A stretch of DNA of 64,000 bases from Hymenobacter daecheongensis DSM 21074 (GTDB taxonomy: Bacteria > Bacteroidota > Bacteroidia > Cytophagales > Hymenobacteraceae), in NCBI RefSeq assembly GCF_900141805.1, contig NZ_FQYN01000002.1:310001-374000 (forward strand), in the 5' to 3' direction. The number at the start of each line of letters is the position of its first letter. The first letter of the stretch is position 1. Made by a program: the position numbers and the translations under genes. Shown here piece by piece: positions 42,423 through 52,183 of this stretch. A model generated the notes under the pieces. The model ran no database searches. It saw nothing but the letters and a program-made list of their open reading frames with translations, and was not told the DNA's origin.

Positions 42423-45071
42423 TTACAGGATCATAATGCGGCGCACTATCCGCGGGCCGCCGGCCAGCTGGCAGTGCAGCAGATACGTGCCCGGCCGCAG
42501 CCCCTGCGTGGGAAGCTGGTTGATGAAGCCCGCGAAAGTGCCCTGCCGCAGCCACCGGCCCAGATTATCGTAGAGGTTCAGCTCGAGCGTGGTGCCCACC
42601 GGGCCGACCACACTAAGCGGCGCACCGGCGGCCACCGGCACCGGAAACACCAGAATTCCCTCACGACGCACCCGAAACACGGACTCCACCTTACTGTAAA
42701 ACAGGCGGCCCCCGCTGTCCTGTAGCTCCAGTCGGTACTGGTTGTAGCCCGGCTCCGCCTCCGAATCGGTGAGCGTGAACTGAAGCTGTGCTACCGGGCG
42801 CTGGGTGAGCACGGTGCGCCAGGTGCCTTGGCTCAGGCGCTGCAACCGGAGCTGTTGGAGCCGGAACGTGCTGCCCAGCTCCACCAGCAGCTGCACGGTG
42901 TCGGCCACGGGCTGCCGGGGCAGGAAGCTGCGCACGTAGCAGTCGGCCCCTGCCGGATCCAGCGTGATGGTGGAGCCGCGCTCGGCCAGCTGGCCGCGGA
43001 ATACGGGCGCTACGGCATAATAATAAGGCGCGGCGCGGGCGCTGCCGGCTAAAAGCTGCAGGGTATCGGAGGTGAGCAGCAGGGGCTCCAGCTGCGTGGC
43101 ACCCAGGCGGTAGAGCTGGTACTGGGTGGCTCCGGGCACCCGCGGCCAGTAGAGCAGGGTTTCGTCGGGGCAATTATAGCCGATGCTGAGCGGCAGCGGC
43201 CGGGCCAGCGCAACCGTATCGGACACGAACGTGCCGGTGGGAGTCACCATGCGCAGCTGGGCCAGCGTGGTAGTGTCGGGGGCTAGCCAGGCAAAGGTGC
43301 GGGCAACCAGCGGCACGGCTGCCACGGGCCGCCACGCGGCGCTGCCCTGGGGCCGGTACTGAAGCTGCCCGGTAGCGGCCGGCCCCGCCCACTGCCAGCG
43401 CAGCCGGTTGAGTTGGCCGGGGCGCACGTTGCCCAGCCGGTTTGGCGTGAGCCACTCAAAGCCGCTGTTCAATTCATAGGCGATGCTGAATGCCTGCGGG
43501 CCGGCCGTCACGGCATAGCCGCGCACCAGAATCTGATACGTGCCGGGCGCGGGGGCCATCAGCGTAATCTGCTCGGCGTTGTTGAGGTGGTCGGGGCGGC
43601 GGCGGGCGGGCAGGGCCAGTGAGTCGGGGTGCGGGTAAGAGCTTAGCGTCCAGGGCAGCCAGGGGCCGCCGCTGCCGGCCAGCATCACATCCAGGTCGTT
43701 GACCAGGGCTGTGGCAGCATTAGCAGCGGCTTCCGGGTCGGTCCAGGTTAGCGTCAGCCGGAGCTGCTGGGTGCCGGGCGGCACTACCAGCGTAAACGGC
43801 ACGGTTTGCCCCTGCCTTACTGTACCCTGAAAGTAGCGGCGGTCGAGCACCGTGCGCACGGCCCCCAGCGCGTCGGCCTGCCCGAAGCCGGCCACGAAAT
43901 CCACTTCGGGGCGGCCGGTGTCGTCGGCGCTGGTGAGCAGGGCAGCCTTCACCAGTGCCGATGGTGGCAGCAGGCCGCCATTCTGCTCGCGGTAGGCCTG
44001 CTGCACCAGCAGGCTGATGCCCGATACCAGCGCCGCCGCGTCGGAGGAGCCGTCGTCGCCGAAGGCTACCAGCTCGGGCTTCACGCGGCCGTCGTAGGCG
44101 GGTCCGCGTGAGCTGCCGGCGGCCACCTCCCCCAGCGCATTGGTGGCACCTACGCTCAGCGTATTTTTCGACTGCTTAAACTGCCCGGTCAGGTTGGCCA
44201 CGGCCGGCAGCCCCTGGTATAGGCCCGTGGGGCTGGCCTGAGTACCGGAATTGCCCGACGAAAACACATGCAGCAACGCGGGATATTGGCGGGTTTGCGC
44301 GTCGTAGGCCCGGGTTTCGAGGCCGTAGTAGTTTTCGATGCTGGTGCCGTAGGAATGGTTCTGCACGCTCACGCCGCGCTGCTGCAGCTGCGCTCCGTCG
44401 TCGGGCAGCAGGTTGGCGTAGCTGGCACTGGCGATGCGGGCCTGCCAGGCCACGCCGCGGCCCGCCGGGGCCGAGTTGCCGCCGCCCGCAATAAGCGTGG
44501 CCATAGTAGTAGCGTGCGTCGAGAGGACAATGGCGGCGGGGTCAGCCGCTACCAGCCGGCCCCGAAAGTCAATATCCGTGATGTCGAGCGGGTTTTCCTT
44601 CACCGATACCGTCAGGCCCTGCCCGGCCAGCGCGGGGTAGCGACGGTGCAGCGGCGCCACGCTGTTCACCGCGAGGTCGGCCTGGTTGAGCTGGCGCTCG
44701 TCGTGGGCAGGGCGGTTGGGCCCATCTATATACTGCACCCACGGGCAGGCCGCCAGCACTGGCAGCTGCGCAGCCGTGAGGCCCGTGAGCGTGAGAATAT
44801 CGGCGGCTGCGGGGTTGGGCGAAATGGTCAGCGCCGGGAGGTTTTGCCGGGCCCAGGTTTCAAACGCTCCCCGGTTTGGCACCAGCACCCGCACTGTTTG
44901 CGGGCGGGCATCAGTAGTGGCCATCCGGCGCAGGACAGGAGCCACTTTGTCGGCGGGCAGGGCTTTTTCTAGTGTCTGGGCCAGACTTTGGCTGCCCGGC
45001 AACCCCGCAAAGCTGATGGCAAGCGCGGCCACAAAGTGCGCAAAAGAACCCAACCGGCGAAGACGCAGCAT
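42423..45071 (-). CDS. Subtilisin-like (S8) serine peptidase with T9SS C-terminal sorting domain
   Basis: The 882-residue exported protein starts with MLRLRRLGSFAHFVAALAIS as signal peptide. The S8 domain shows a catalytic-Asp region ENPLDITDIDFRGR and the His in STHATTMATLIAGGGN. Its Ser block is written GDDGSSDAAALVSGISLL instead of the classic GTSxAAP. A proprotein-convertase-like beta region and fibronectin-like repeats follow. The last 75 residues are a T9SS type A sorting domain (VFPVPVAAGAPLSVVGPVG, LRPGTYLLHCQLAGG). It should be secreted through T9SS and attached to the surface. Two other in-frame ATGs at 45083 and 45098 are possible starts. Confidence 0.9.
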   Translation of the reverse strand: MLRLRRLGSFAHFVAALAISFAGLPGSQSLAQTLEKALPADKVAPVLRRMATTDARPQTVRVLVPNRGAFETWARQNLPALTISPNPAAADILTLTGLTAAQLPVLAACPWVQYIDGPNRPAHDERQLNQADLAVNSVAPLHRRYPALAGQGLTVSVKENPLDITDIDFRGRLVAADPAAIVLSTHATTMATLIAGGGNSAPAGRGVAWQARIASASYANLLPDDGAQLQQRGVSVQNHSYGTSIENYYGLETRAYDAQTRQYPALLHVFSSGNSGTQASPTGLYQGLPAVANLTGQFKQSKNTLSVGATNALGEVAAGSSRGPAYDGRVKPELVAFGDDGSSDAAALVSGISLLVQQAYREQNGGLLPPSALVKAALLTSADDTGRPEVDFVAGFGQADALGAVRTVLDRRYFQGTVRQGQTVPFTLVVPPGTQQLRLTLTWTDPEAAANAATALVNDLDVMLAGSGGPWLPWTLSSYPHPDSLALPARRRPDHLNNAEQITLMAPAPGTYQILVRGYAVTAGPQAFSIAYELNSGFEWLTPNRLGNVRPGQLNRLRWQWAGPAATGQLQYRPQGSAAWRPVAAVPLVARTFAWLAPDTTTLAQLRMVTPTGTFVSDTVALARPLPLSIGYNCPDETLLYWPRVPGATQYQLYRLGATQLEPLLLTSDTLQLLAGSARAAPYYYAVAPVFRGQLAERGSTITLDPAGADCYVRSFLPRQPVADTVQLLVELGSTFRLQQLRLQRLSQGTWRTVLTQRPVAQLQFTLTDSEAEPGYNQYRLELQDSGGRLFYSKVESVFRVRREGILVFPVPVAAGAPLSVVGPVGTTLELNLYDNLGRWLRQGTFAGFINQLPTQGLRPGTYLLHCQLAGGPRIVRRIMIL

Positions 45072-45159
45072 GTACCCGAACATTAGAAGAAACGGCAAAG
45101 CGCAGGGCTTTTCCTGATCTGCTAAAGATAAAAGAAAGTGTACTCGGTCCGCTCAGGCC

Positions 45160-46080
45160 TCACATCTTATACACCAGAATCCCGGCAGTCGTGAGCAGGT
45201 AGGCGTACTGTTCGCCCAGCAGCACCTGCCGCACCCCGGCCACAGCAAGCGGCAGCGTGCGCTCAGCGAGGGTGTAGAGGTGGAAGAAACTGACTTTGCC
45301 CTCCGTTAAGTAATACAGCTCGTCGCCGCGGAAGCCGATGGTGCTCAGGCCGGTGAAGGGCAGCTTTTTGCGGTAGTTGCCCAGATTATCAAACACAAAC
45401 ACGCCGCTGGTGCGGTCGAGCAGGTAGAGGTTGTTCTGGTACTGGCGCAGGAAGCTAAAATCGGGTTTGGAGCGGCCAATAATCAGGTCGAGCGGGGTGC
45501 TGAGGGTGAGGCGCTGGGGCGTGGGGTCGAATTGGCGCAGCGTCAGGTCGCTTTCGTTGAACAGCCAGAGCCGGTCGTCGGGGGCCAGCGTAGCGGTCCG
45601 GATCTGGCCGTCCATAAAGTCGGTGAGGCGCACCTGGGTGATGGGGGCCATGAACCGGTCGAGCAGCAGTACCTGCTGGCGGTCGTCGTAGAAAACCAGG
45701 ATTTTGGACGTGTTCCAGGCCTCAATCTGAGCCGTGTGGCCGGGCTGGGGCGGCGAGTACACGTTCAGCTGCTGCCCATCGGCCCCGTACTGATGAATGT
45801 TGTCCTGCTCATCGGCCACATACAGATTGCCGCGCCGGTCAAGCGAAGCCGCGCCGGGCTGGCGTAGCGCAATAGTGCGCACCAGCGTCCAGCCGTTGGC
45901 ATCAGGCACCACGGCCGCACCAGGATTTTTGGCATCCAGCGGTGTGGAAGCAACCGGCGCGACTTTGGAAGCCGGAGCCACGGAGCCCGCCGCCGGCACC
46001 GTCGTCTGGGCCACGGTGAGTAGTGAGTAGAAGTTGGTTAGCAACGTCAGCAGCAAAAGCTTCCGCCCCCAATTCATCAT
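45160..46080 (-). CDS. Exported propeller-like protein in the LpxH operon
   Basis: The 306-residue protein starts at one of two adjacent ATGs (46080 or 46077), followed by the signal MNWGRKLLLLTLLTNFYSLL. Its body shows repeats such as ASLDRRGNLYVADEQDNIHQ, ATLAPDDRLWLFNESDLTLR and FDPTPQRLTLSTPLDLI, consistent with a beta-propeller. Its function is unknown. The gene starts 22 bases after the LpxH-like gene ends, so it is most likely in the same operon. The linker contains AATTCAGAATTCAGAATT, a common intergenic repeat type. Confidence 0.75.
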   Translation of the reverse strand: MMNWGRKLLLLTLLTNFYSLLTVAQTTVPAAGSVAPASKVAPVASTPLDAKNPGAAVVPDANGWTLVRTIALRQPGAASLDRRGNLYVADEQDNIHQYGADGQQLNVYSPPQPGHTAQIEAWNTSKILVFYDDRQQVLLLDRFMAPITQVRLTDFMDGQIRTATLAPDDRLWLFNESDLTLRQFDPTPQRLTLSTPLDLIIGRSKPDFSFLRQYQNNLYLLDRTSGVFVFDNLGNYRKKLPFTGLSTIGFRGDELYYLTEGKVSFFHLYTLAERTLPLAVAGVRQVLLGEQYAYLLTTAGILVYKM

Positions 46081-46102
46081 TCTTAATTCAGAATTCAGAA
46101 TT

Positions 46103-46894
46103 CTACCGCTGCTCAAAGTGCCGCAAAGCCAGGTCATGTCCATCGTATACGGCGTAGGAGCAATAATTGACCCACTCGCCCAGGTTCAGGTAGCGGCTGC
46201 CAGGCCCCACGGGCACATCGAGCGGCAGGTGGCGGTGGCCGAACACGTAGTAGTCGTGGTGGTGGCGCTGCTCCAACTCGCGGCAGTACACCAGCAGCCA
46301 CTCATCATCGCCGAAATACTGCTCATCGGCCACGGCATTCTGGATGCGGCTGCGGCGGCTCCAGGCATTGGCCAGCCCGATACCGAAGTTGGGGTGCAGC
46401 CGCGCAAACAACCACTGCGCCACCGGCGAAGCGAAAATCTGCTTCAGTACCTTGTAGGTATGATCCTTCGGCCCCAGCCCGTCGCCGTGCCCGATATGGA
46501 ACAGCTGCGGCCCGATGCGCTGGCTTACCGGCTCGCGCAGAATCGGAATGTTCAGTTCTTTGGTGAAGTAGTCGAACATCCACATATCGTGGTTGCCGGT
46601 GAAAAAGCTGACCGGAATGCCCGCGTCCGTCAGCTCGGCCAGCTTGCCCTGCAGCCGCACGAAGCCCCGCGGAATGGCGTGCTTGTACTCAAACCAGAAG
46701 TCGAAAATATCGCCCACCAGGTACACGGCCGCCGCATCGGGCGCAATCTGGTCCAGCCACCGCACGATTTTGCGCTCCCGCTCCGCCGAGCTGGCCGCGT
46801 CGGGAGCCCCCAGATGGAAATCGGACGCGAAATACACCCGGCGGCCGGGCGGCAGCGCGAGGTCAGGCAGTTGCTTCAAGCGCGTCTTCGTCAT
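46103..46894 (-). CDS. lpxH: UDP-2,3-diacylglucosamine diphosphatase (LpxH-like)
   Basis: The 263-residue metallophosphoesterase has the five expected motifs. SDFHLG gives Asp25 and His27, and VGDIFDFWF gives Asp62. FTGNHDMW gives Asn101 and His102. The remaining two are IGHGDGLG and FGHRHLP. It would cleave UDP-2,3-diacylglucosamine to lipid X in lipid A biosynthesis at the inner membrane. The start at 46894 overlaps the end of the LutC-like gene by 32 bases. A longer frame to 46954 would overlap more and add an atypical leader, so it is rejected. LpxG/LpxI-type annotations are less likely because of the motif set. Confidence 0.9.
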   Translation of the reverse strand: MTKTRLKQLPDLALPPGRRVYFASDFHLGAPDAASSAERERKIVRWLDQIAPDAAAVYLVGDIFDFWFEYKHAIPRGFVRLQGKLAELTDAGIPVSFFTGNHDMWMFDYFTKELNIPILREPVSQRIGPQLFHIGHGDGLGPKDHTYKVLKQIFASPVAQWLFARLHPNFGIGLANAWSRRSRIQNAVADEQYFGDDEWLLVYCRELEQRHHHDYYVFGHRHLPLDVPVGPGSRYLNLGEWVNYCSYAVYDGHDLALRHFEQR

Positions 46895-47522
46895 CCAGTA
46901 AAAACAACACGATGCTGCGCGGGCCGTGGGCACCGAGCACCAGCGTTTTCTCAATGTCGGCCGTGCGGCTCGGGCCGGTGGTCAAGGAAATCATGGAGGG
47001 CAGCTTGTCGCCGTAGCGCTGCTGCACCGTGCGCAGCCCGTCGCCGATGTCGGCCACAATCTGGGAGGTGCGGGCCAGCACCAGGTGCTGATCGGGGTAT
47101 ATGCTGAGGCGGCGGCCGCTGGCGCTGGCCGCACTCACCAGCACGCTGCCGGTGCGGGCCACCAGGGCCTCGCAGGTAGTCAGGCCCGCGTCGGCGTGGT
47201 CAAGCCAGCCGGTTTCATCGCTCACAAAGCCGATACCGCCGGCGTGGAGCAGCTTTTTCAGCTCCGGCTCCCACACGTAGAGGCTGTCGAGGCTTTTCTC
47301 CTTTTTGTAGGTAAAAAGCTGGTCGTAGAAATGCTCCTCGGAAGTGCAGTAGTAGAATACGCCGCCGCTGCGCACGAAGCTTTCGGCAAACGCCACGGCT
47401 AGCTCGTCGGTGGCAGGCGCAAACACCGGGCCCGCGAAATCGGGGGCTGCCGGCTGGGGCGCTGGCTGCCGCAGGGCCTCACGGATGCGGCGGAGAACAA
47501 GGTCGCGGGAAGATTCGGCCAT
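46863..47522 (-). CDS. LUD-domain protein (LutC/YkgG family)
   Basis: The 219-residue protein carries the LUD domain of lactate-utilization proteins. It starts MAESSRDLVLRRIREALRQP. The conserved inner segments are VFYYCTSEEHFYDQLF, LTTCEALVARTGSVLVSAAS and LVLARTSQIVADIGDGL, and PSRTADIEKTLVLGAHGPR is near the end. LutC works with the Fe-S proteins LutA and LutB in L-lactate oxidation in other bacteria, but neither is in this window. In many Bacteroidota this gene stands next to ftsH. The start is the ATG at 47522, and an upstream frame to 47552 adds only eleven weak residues. Confidence 0.87.
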   Translation of the reverse strand: MAESSRDLVLRRIREALRQPAPQPAAPDFAGPVFAPATDELAVAFAESFVRSGGVFYYCTSEEHFYDQLFTYKKEKSLDSLYVWEPELKKLLHAGGIGFVSDETGWLDHADAGLTTCEALVARTGSVLVSAASASGRRLSIYPDQHLVLARTSQIVADIGDGLRTVQQRYGDKLPSMISLTTGPSRTADIEKTLVLGAHGPRSIVLFLLDDEDALEATA

Positions 47523-47611
47523 AATGGGCAAATATAAGGCAATGACAGGCACCTACTACTGGCCGTAACTCAATGGGTTATCGGACAACGATTTTCCATT
47601 ACATATCACAC

Positions 47612-47647
47612 CAAAAAAAAGCCAGCCACACTGGCTGGCCTTTTTTA
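47612..47647 (-). terminator. Terminator of the ftsH transcript
   Basis: On the minus strand GGCCAGCC and GGCTGGC form the stem around an AGTGT loop, with A-run before and T-run after. It lies just after the ftsH stop at 47665 and before the LutC-like start at 47522. Confidence 0.8.
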
Positions 47648-47664
47648 TATTTCAAGCAATAAGC

Positions 47665-49782
47665 TTAGCCAATCGGGGCCGCCGCGTTGCCGTAAGGCAC
47701 ATCCGAGCGGTTGGAGTCAGTGCCGCCGTCGCTCATGCCGGGTAAGTTATTTTCCGGCAGATCGTTGCTGAGGGGCACTGGGTGTTCCTGCTTCAACTCG
47801 CTCAGGGTTTCGCTACGGTCGGTGCCGGCCATGTGGGCCTGATAGCTGGTCTGCGTGTCGTGCGGACGCTTGCCCACCAGACGGGTCAGGTCTTCCTGCA
47901 GCAGTACTTCCTTTTCCAACAATTCCTTGGCTACCACTTCCAGCTCATGGCGGCGCTCGGTGAGCAGCTCCTTGGTGCGGGTGTAGGCGTTGGCCACAAT
48001 GGTGCGCACTTCCTCGTCAATCATCTGCGACGTGGCTTCCGAATACGGCTTTGAGAAACCATACTCATTCTGCCCTTTCGAGTCATAGAACGAGATATTA
48101 CCCAGCTTGTCGTTCATGCCATACATCGTCACGATGCTGTAGGCCATCTTGGTGATGCGCTCCAGATCTGACAAGGCCCCGGTGGAAATTTTGCCGAACA
48201 CCAGCTCCTCGGCGGCACGACCGCCGAGGGCCATGCACATTTCGTCGGTCAATTGCTCGGTGTTGTACAGGAACTGCTCGCGAGGCAGATACTGTGCGTA
48301 GCCCAAGGCCGCTACCCCGCGGGGCACGATGCTCACCTTCACCAACGGATCGGCGTGCTCCAGGAACCAGCCCGCAATGGCGTGGCCGGCCTCGTGGTAG
48401 GCCACAATACGCTTTTCGCCGGGCGAAATGATCTTGTTTTTTTTCTCCAGGCCCCCGATAACACGGTCTACGGCGTCGGTGAAGTCTTGCATCGTCACCA
48501 TCTTCTTGTCGCGGCGGGCGGCAATGAGGGCGGCTTCGTTGCAGACGTTGGCAATTTCGGCGCCGGCGAAGCCGGGCGTCTGGGCGGCCAGCTTGCGGGC
48601 ATCCACATCAGGCCCCAGCGTGAGGGGCTTCAGGTGTACGTCGAAAATTTGGGTGCGGCCGTTGATGTCAGGCTTGTCGATGCTGATCTGGCGGTCGAAG
48701 CGGCCGGGCCGCAGCAAGGCCGAGTCGAGGGTATCGGGCCGGTTGGTGGCGGCCAGAATGATAACGCCGGAATCGGTGCCGAAGCCGTCCATTTCCACCA
48801 GCAGTGAGTTGAGCGTGTTTTCGCGCTCATCATTGCCCCCGGGCATATTGCCCCGAGAGCGGCTACGGCCAATGGCATCAATTTCATCGATGAAGATGAT
48901 ACAAGGCGCTTTGGCTTTGGCCTGCTTGAACAAGTCGCGCACCCGCGCCGCACCCACACCCACGAACATTTCCACGAAGTCGGAGCCCGACAGCGAGAAG
49001 AACGGCACGTCGGCTTCGCCGGCTACAGCCTTCGCCATCAGGGTTTTGCCCGTACCGGGAGGCCCAACGAGCAAAGCGCCCTTCGGAATCTTGCCGCCAA
49101 GCACGGTGAACTTAGAGGGGTTTTTCAGAAATTCTACGATTTCCTCTACTTCCTCTTTGGCTTCTTCCAGCCCGGCCACGTCCTTAAACGTGATTTTAAC
49201 CTTGTCGCCGCCCTCAAAAAGCGCCGCGCGGCTCTTGCCGATGTTGAAAATCTGGCCGCCGGGGCCACCCGCGCCGCCACTCATGCGGCGCAATAGGAAC
49301 CAGAAGCCCACCATCACCAGGATCATGAAGCCCCAGGTGCCGATGAGGTCGCCGTAGCCCTGGCGTGAGTCGATGTTGAGGCCGACCTGCTGCGTTTCCG
49401 GCAGCGTGGCCTGCATCTTGTCGAGGTCTTCCTTGAAGGTTTTACCATCGACTACCCGGAAGCTGTACTGCGGGCCGGCATCGATGGAGAGCGGACCGCG
49501 GCGGGTCAGCTCGGAGCTATACTTCTCGTTTTTAGCGGCTTCCGGCTTGAGCATTACCTCTACCAGCCGGTCGTTGATGAGCGTCACGTCGCGCACGTCG
49601 CCGGCGAGCAGCATCTGCTTGAAGCGCTGCTGATTGATTTCAATGCTGGAGCTGCTGCGGTTGATGAAGAGCATCCCGAAGATGAACACCACCAGCCCGG
49701 CCAGCACCCACATCTGCATACTGGGCCGCGGGGCGGGCGTAGGCAGAATGGGTTTCTTCTTCTTGGGCGTTGTATCTGGCAT
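47665..49782 (-). CDS. ftsH: ATP-dependent zinc metalloprotease FtsH
   Basis: The 705-residue membrane protease has two membrane segments (near residues 24-42 and 146-165) flanking a periplasmic domain. The AAA ATPase follows with Walker A GPPGTGKT (240-247), Walker [10 protein letters not shown] and the second region of homology [19 protein letters not shown]. The zinc site is HEAGH (463-467). A Ser/Asp/Asn-rich tail ends the protein ([17 protein letters not shown]). It degrades membrane and some soluble proteins and helps set LPS levels in other bacteria. The gene follows rsfS by 81 bases on the same strand. Confidence 0.97.
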   Translation of the reverse strand: MPDTTPKKKKPILPTPAPRPSMQMWVLAGLVVFIFGMLFINRSSSSIEINQQRFKQMLLAGDVRDVTLINDRLVEVMLKPEAAKNEKYSSELTRRGPLSIDAGPQYSFRVVDGKTFKEDLDKMQATLPETQQVGLNIDSRQGYGDLIGTWGFMILVMVGFWFLLRRMSGGAGGPGGQIFNIGKSRAALFEGGDKVKITFKDVAGLEEAKEEVEEIVEFLKNPSKFTVLGGKIPKGALLVGPPGTGKTLMAKAVAGEADVPFFSLSGSDFVEMFVGVGAARVRDLFKQAKAKAPCIIFIDEIDAIGRSRSRGNMPGGNDERENTLNSLLVEMDGFGTDSGVIILAATNRPDTLDSALLRPGRFDRQISIDKPDINGRTQIFDVHLKPLTLGPDVDARKLAAQTPGFAGAEIANVCNEAALIAARRDKKMVTMQDFTDAVDRVIGGLEKKNKIISPGEKRIVAYHEAGHAIAGWFLEHADPLVKVSIVPRGVAALGYAQYLPREQFLYNTEQLTDEMCMALGGRAAEELVFGKISTGALSDLERITKMAYSIVTMYGMNDKLGNISFYDSKGQNEYGFSKPYSEATSQMIDEEVRTIVANAYTRTKELLTERRHELEVVAKELLEKEVLLQEDLTRLVGKRPHDTQTSYQAHMAGTDRSETLSELKQEHPVPLSNDLPENNLPGMSDGGTDSNRSDVPYGNAAAPIG

Positions 49783-49863
49783 GAAAAGGAGTTAGTGAAC
49801 GAAAAACAAAGGCGGAACACGCCGCCCACGTAATTGTTAAAACGAACTCAGGCCCGCTTTACT

Positions 49864-50250
49864 TTATACAACGGCCGTTTCTTCCGTGATATAATTGATT
49901 TCGGCATCGCCCCACAACTCTTCCAAGGCATAAAACTGCCGCCGGTCGCGCAGAAAAATATGCACCACTACGTCCACGTAGTCCAGCAGCACCCATTCGC
50001 GGTGCATGCGGCCTTCCGTCTGCCAGGGGCTCTGGCCCGTCAGCTTTTCCACTTCTTCTTCGACCGAGCGGGCAATGGCATCGATCTGGGTATCGGAAGA
50101 CGCGGAGCAGATGACGAAATAATCGGCTACCGCGTTTTTGAGTTCCTTTAAATTGAGTACAACGATGTCAACAGCTTTTTTTTCCTGCATCCCTCGTACT
50201 ACGATGTCTGCCAATCTGTCTGAATCCTGCCGAACCAGGGTACTTTTCAT
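49864..50250 (-). CDS. rsfS: Ribosomal silencing factor RsfS
   Basis: The 128-residue protein shows the RsfS/Iojap fold with LKNAVADYFVICSASSDTQI, WQTEGRMHREWVLLDYVDVV and HIFLRDRRQFYALEELWGDA, all conserved. It binds L14 on the large ribosomal subunit and blocks subunit joining when nutrients are scarce. It is the first gene on this strand, divergent from the biotin ligase by 41 bases, and probably co-transcribed with ftsH. Start and length are normal. Confidence 0.95.
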   Translation of the reverse strand: MKSTLVRQDSDRLADIVVRGMQEKKAVDIVVLNLKELKNAVADYFVICSASSDTQIDAIARSVEEEVEKLTGQSPWQTEGRMHREWVLLDYVDVVVHIFLRDRRQFYALEELWGDAEINYITEETAVV

Positions 50251-50260
50251 AGGGTATTGT

Positions 50261-50268
50261 TAGGTTTG
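50261..50268 (+). promoter_or_regulatory. Candidate promoter of the biotin ligase gene
   Basis: TAGGTTTG fully matches TAnnTTTG in the short space between divergent rsfS and birA. Transcription would begin about 17 bases before the GTG at 50292. On the opposite strand TTACTTTG at about the same place is one base away from the consensus and may serve rsfS. Confidence 0.45.
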
Positions 50269-50291
50269 AAGTCACAAAGTAAGAAAAACAC

Positions 50292-51056
50292 GTGGAGGCA
50301 CTATCCCCCCAAACGCTCTTCACGGGCCAGCAAATCATTTGGTTGCCCGAATGTGCCTCGACCAATGCCGAGGCGCAGGCCCTTATTGTCAAAAACAGCG
50401 CCACCGACGGCTGCACCATCATTACCGACAAACAGACGGCCGGGCGCGGGCAGCGCGGCAACCGTTGGGAAGCCGTGCCCGGCGAAAACCTCACGCTGTC
50501 GGTGATCTGGAGGCCCACATTCCTGGCCGCCGCCGATCAGTTCCAGCTCAGTCAGGCCGTGGCGCTGGGCGTGCTCGACTGGGCCACGGGCCTGCTGGGT
50601 CCCGATGCGGCCCTGCGGGTGAAGTGGCCCAATGATATTTTTTACGGCAGCCAGAAGCTGGGAGGAATCCTAATCGAAAACACGCTGAGCGGCCCGAAGA
50701 TTCAATATAGCGTGGTCGGAATTGGGCTGAACGTGAATCAGCGGGAGTTTGGAATGCCCACGGCCACCTCGCTGGCGTGGCTCACGGGCCGCCCCTACGC
50801 GCTGCCCACGCAGGCCGTACGCCTGCTCGAATGCCTGGAGCGTCGCTACCTGCAGCTGCGGTCCGGCCGCGTCTCGCAGCTCCGCTACGACTATTTGCAG
50901 GCCCTGTACCGCTATCAGCAGCGCCACTACTACGAGATAGAAGGCGTGCGCACCGCGGGCCAGATTGTGGGTGTAGATGAAACCGGCCGGCTGGCCGTGG
51001 AAATTGAGGGTCAGCTGCGCACGTTTGGTTTGCAGGAAATTCGCTATATTCATTAA
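50292..51056 (+). CDS. birA: Biotin--[acetyl-CoA-carboxylase] ligase, catalytic form without regulatory domain
   Basis: The 254-residue ligase carries the biotin/ATP motif GRGQRG (51-56), KWPNDIFYGSQKLGGILIE (KWPND at 111-115) and GIGLNVNQ. Its C-terminal SH3-like domain (EGVRTAGQIVGVDETGRLAV) is complete. It lacks the N-terminal winged helix of E. coli BirA, so it is a single-function enzyme that makes biotinyl-AMP and attaches biotin to the carboxyl carrier protein. The start is the GTG at 50292. No ATG is available upstream of the conserved region. Confidence 0.93.
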   Translation: MEALSPQTLFTGQQIIWLPECASTNAEAQALIVKNSATDGCTIITDKQTAGRGQRGNRWEAVPGENLTLSVIWRPTFLAAADQFQLSQAVALGVLDWATGLLGPDAALRVKWPNDIFYGSQKLGGILIENTLSGPKIQYSVVGIGLNVNQREFGMPTATSLAWLTGRPYALPTQAVRLLECLERRYLQLRSGRVSQLRYDYLQALYRYQQRHYYEIEGVRTAGQIVGVDETGRLAVEIEGQLRTFGLQEIRYIH

Positions 51057-51321
51057 GAAAAATATTTGTTCGGCGGCGGCAACCATTCCCGGCTGGCGGC
51101 CGAATGTGACGGCGTAGAGCGGGCAGCCCTTAAACCCTCGCGCAACTTTCGGGTCTGAAACCGCATCTGTGCTTCTAACCAGGCGGCCGGATTCGGGCAC
51201 GGTGCTTGTCTGGGTCAGGGCTGCCGCTCCAGTTTCAGCCGCATCAGCCGGTTGCGGCTTGCGCTGCTTGTTTCGCTAACTCAAACTGCCGTTCTGGTGG
51301 TTGCTTCAACGACTGAATGTC

Positions 51322-51966
51322 ATGAAAATCTCTACTCGTATTTTGTTGGTATGGGCCCTGATGCTCATTCAGTTTTCGGCGCTGGCGGCTACGGTCACCA
51401 TCACGGTGGGCAACAACTTCTATTCGTCGTCGCCCCAGATTCCGACGGTGCGGCCCGGCGACATCGTGCGCTGGCAGTGGCAGGCCGGCAACCACCCTAC
51501 CGTGGCCGACAACAACGAGTTTGCACCTTTTGCCATGAATTCGGCCAGCACGCTTAATTCCATAACCATTCCGGCCAACGCGCAGCCGGCAACGGTGAAA
51601 TACCACTGCACAGCCCACGCTTTTTTCAACACCTCCACCAACGCCTGGGAGGGTATGGTAGGGTCGTTTATCATAGCCACGGCCACGGCGGCCGACGAGG
51701 CCAAGCCTGCGGCTCTTTTCAGCCTGTATCCGAACCCAAGCAAGGGCGTGGTGATGGTCTCGCTGGGCCAGAAGGCCGGGCAGACGTATAAGCTGCGCCT
51801 GAGCAACCTGATCGGGCGCGAGGTGCGCACGGTGGTGCTGAAGCCGGAGACGAACGGCGCAGCCGTGGCGGTAAACCTGGCGGATCTGCCGGCCGGCATC
51901 TACTTCTACAGTCTGCTGGCCAACGACAAGCTGGTGACCACCAAGCGCCTGGTGCTGCAGAACTGA
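51322..51966 (+). CDS. Secreted cupredoxin (plastocyanin-like) with T9SS C-terminal domain
   Basis: The 214-residue protein has a signal peptide (MKISTRILLVWALMLIQFSALA), then a blue-copper domain with ligands His58 (GNHP), Cys96, His99 (YHCTAHAFF) and Met112. This is the plastocyanin arrangement Cys-x2-His with a distal Met. The last 80 residues form a T9SS type A sorting domain (LYPNPSKGVVMVSLGQKAGQ, LPAGIYFYSLLAND). It should be exported by T9SS and could carry electrons or bind copper at the surface. A frame from TTG at 51301 exists, but the signal peptide sets the ATG at 51322 as start. A terminator follows. Confidence 0.9.
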   Translation: MKISTRILLVWALMLIQFSALAATVTITVGNNFYSSSPQIPTVRPGDIVRWQWQAGNHPTVADNNEFAPFAMNSASTLNSITIPANAQPATVKYHCTAHAFFNTSTNAWEGMVGSFIIATATAADEAKPAALFSLYPNPSKGVVMVSLGQKAGQTYKLRLSNLIGREVRTVVLKPETNGAAVAVNLADLPAGIYFYSLLANDKLVTTKRLVLQN

Positions 51967-51990
51967 CCCCAGACTCTATTTTACTTTGCC

Positions 51991-52024
51991 CGAAAAAGCA
52001 GCCGTGCACCCCGGCTGCTTTTTT
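51991..52024 (+). terminator. Terminator after the cupredoxin gene
   Basis: A 12-bp stem (AAAAAGCAGCCG at 51993-52004 with CGGCTGCTTTTT at 52012-52023) carries a TGCACCC loop. Confidence 0.88.
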
Positions 52025-52092
52025 CGTGTCCTATGCCTGAGAACGGGCCATTTCTCCGTTTGAATGGGTGCGGCACGGCCGGATTTATTGCC

Positions 52093-52100
52093 TACTTTTG
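52093..52100 (+). promoter_or_regulatory. Candidate promoter of the DUF2723 gene
   Basis: TACTTTTG fully matches TAnnTTTG. It would give a leader of about 75 bases. A TTG upstream is about 30 bases away, longer than the usual spacing. Confidence 0.4.
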
Positions 52101-52183
52101 GCCCTTCACTGATTTCATTTTCTGACTAACCCCTCGTGCATCGGCGGGTGGGCCTTGCGCCTGCTCCTACTCCCAAGCAAAGT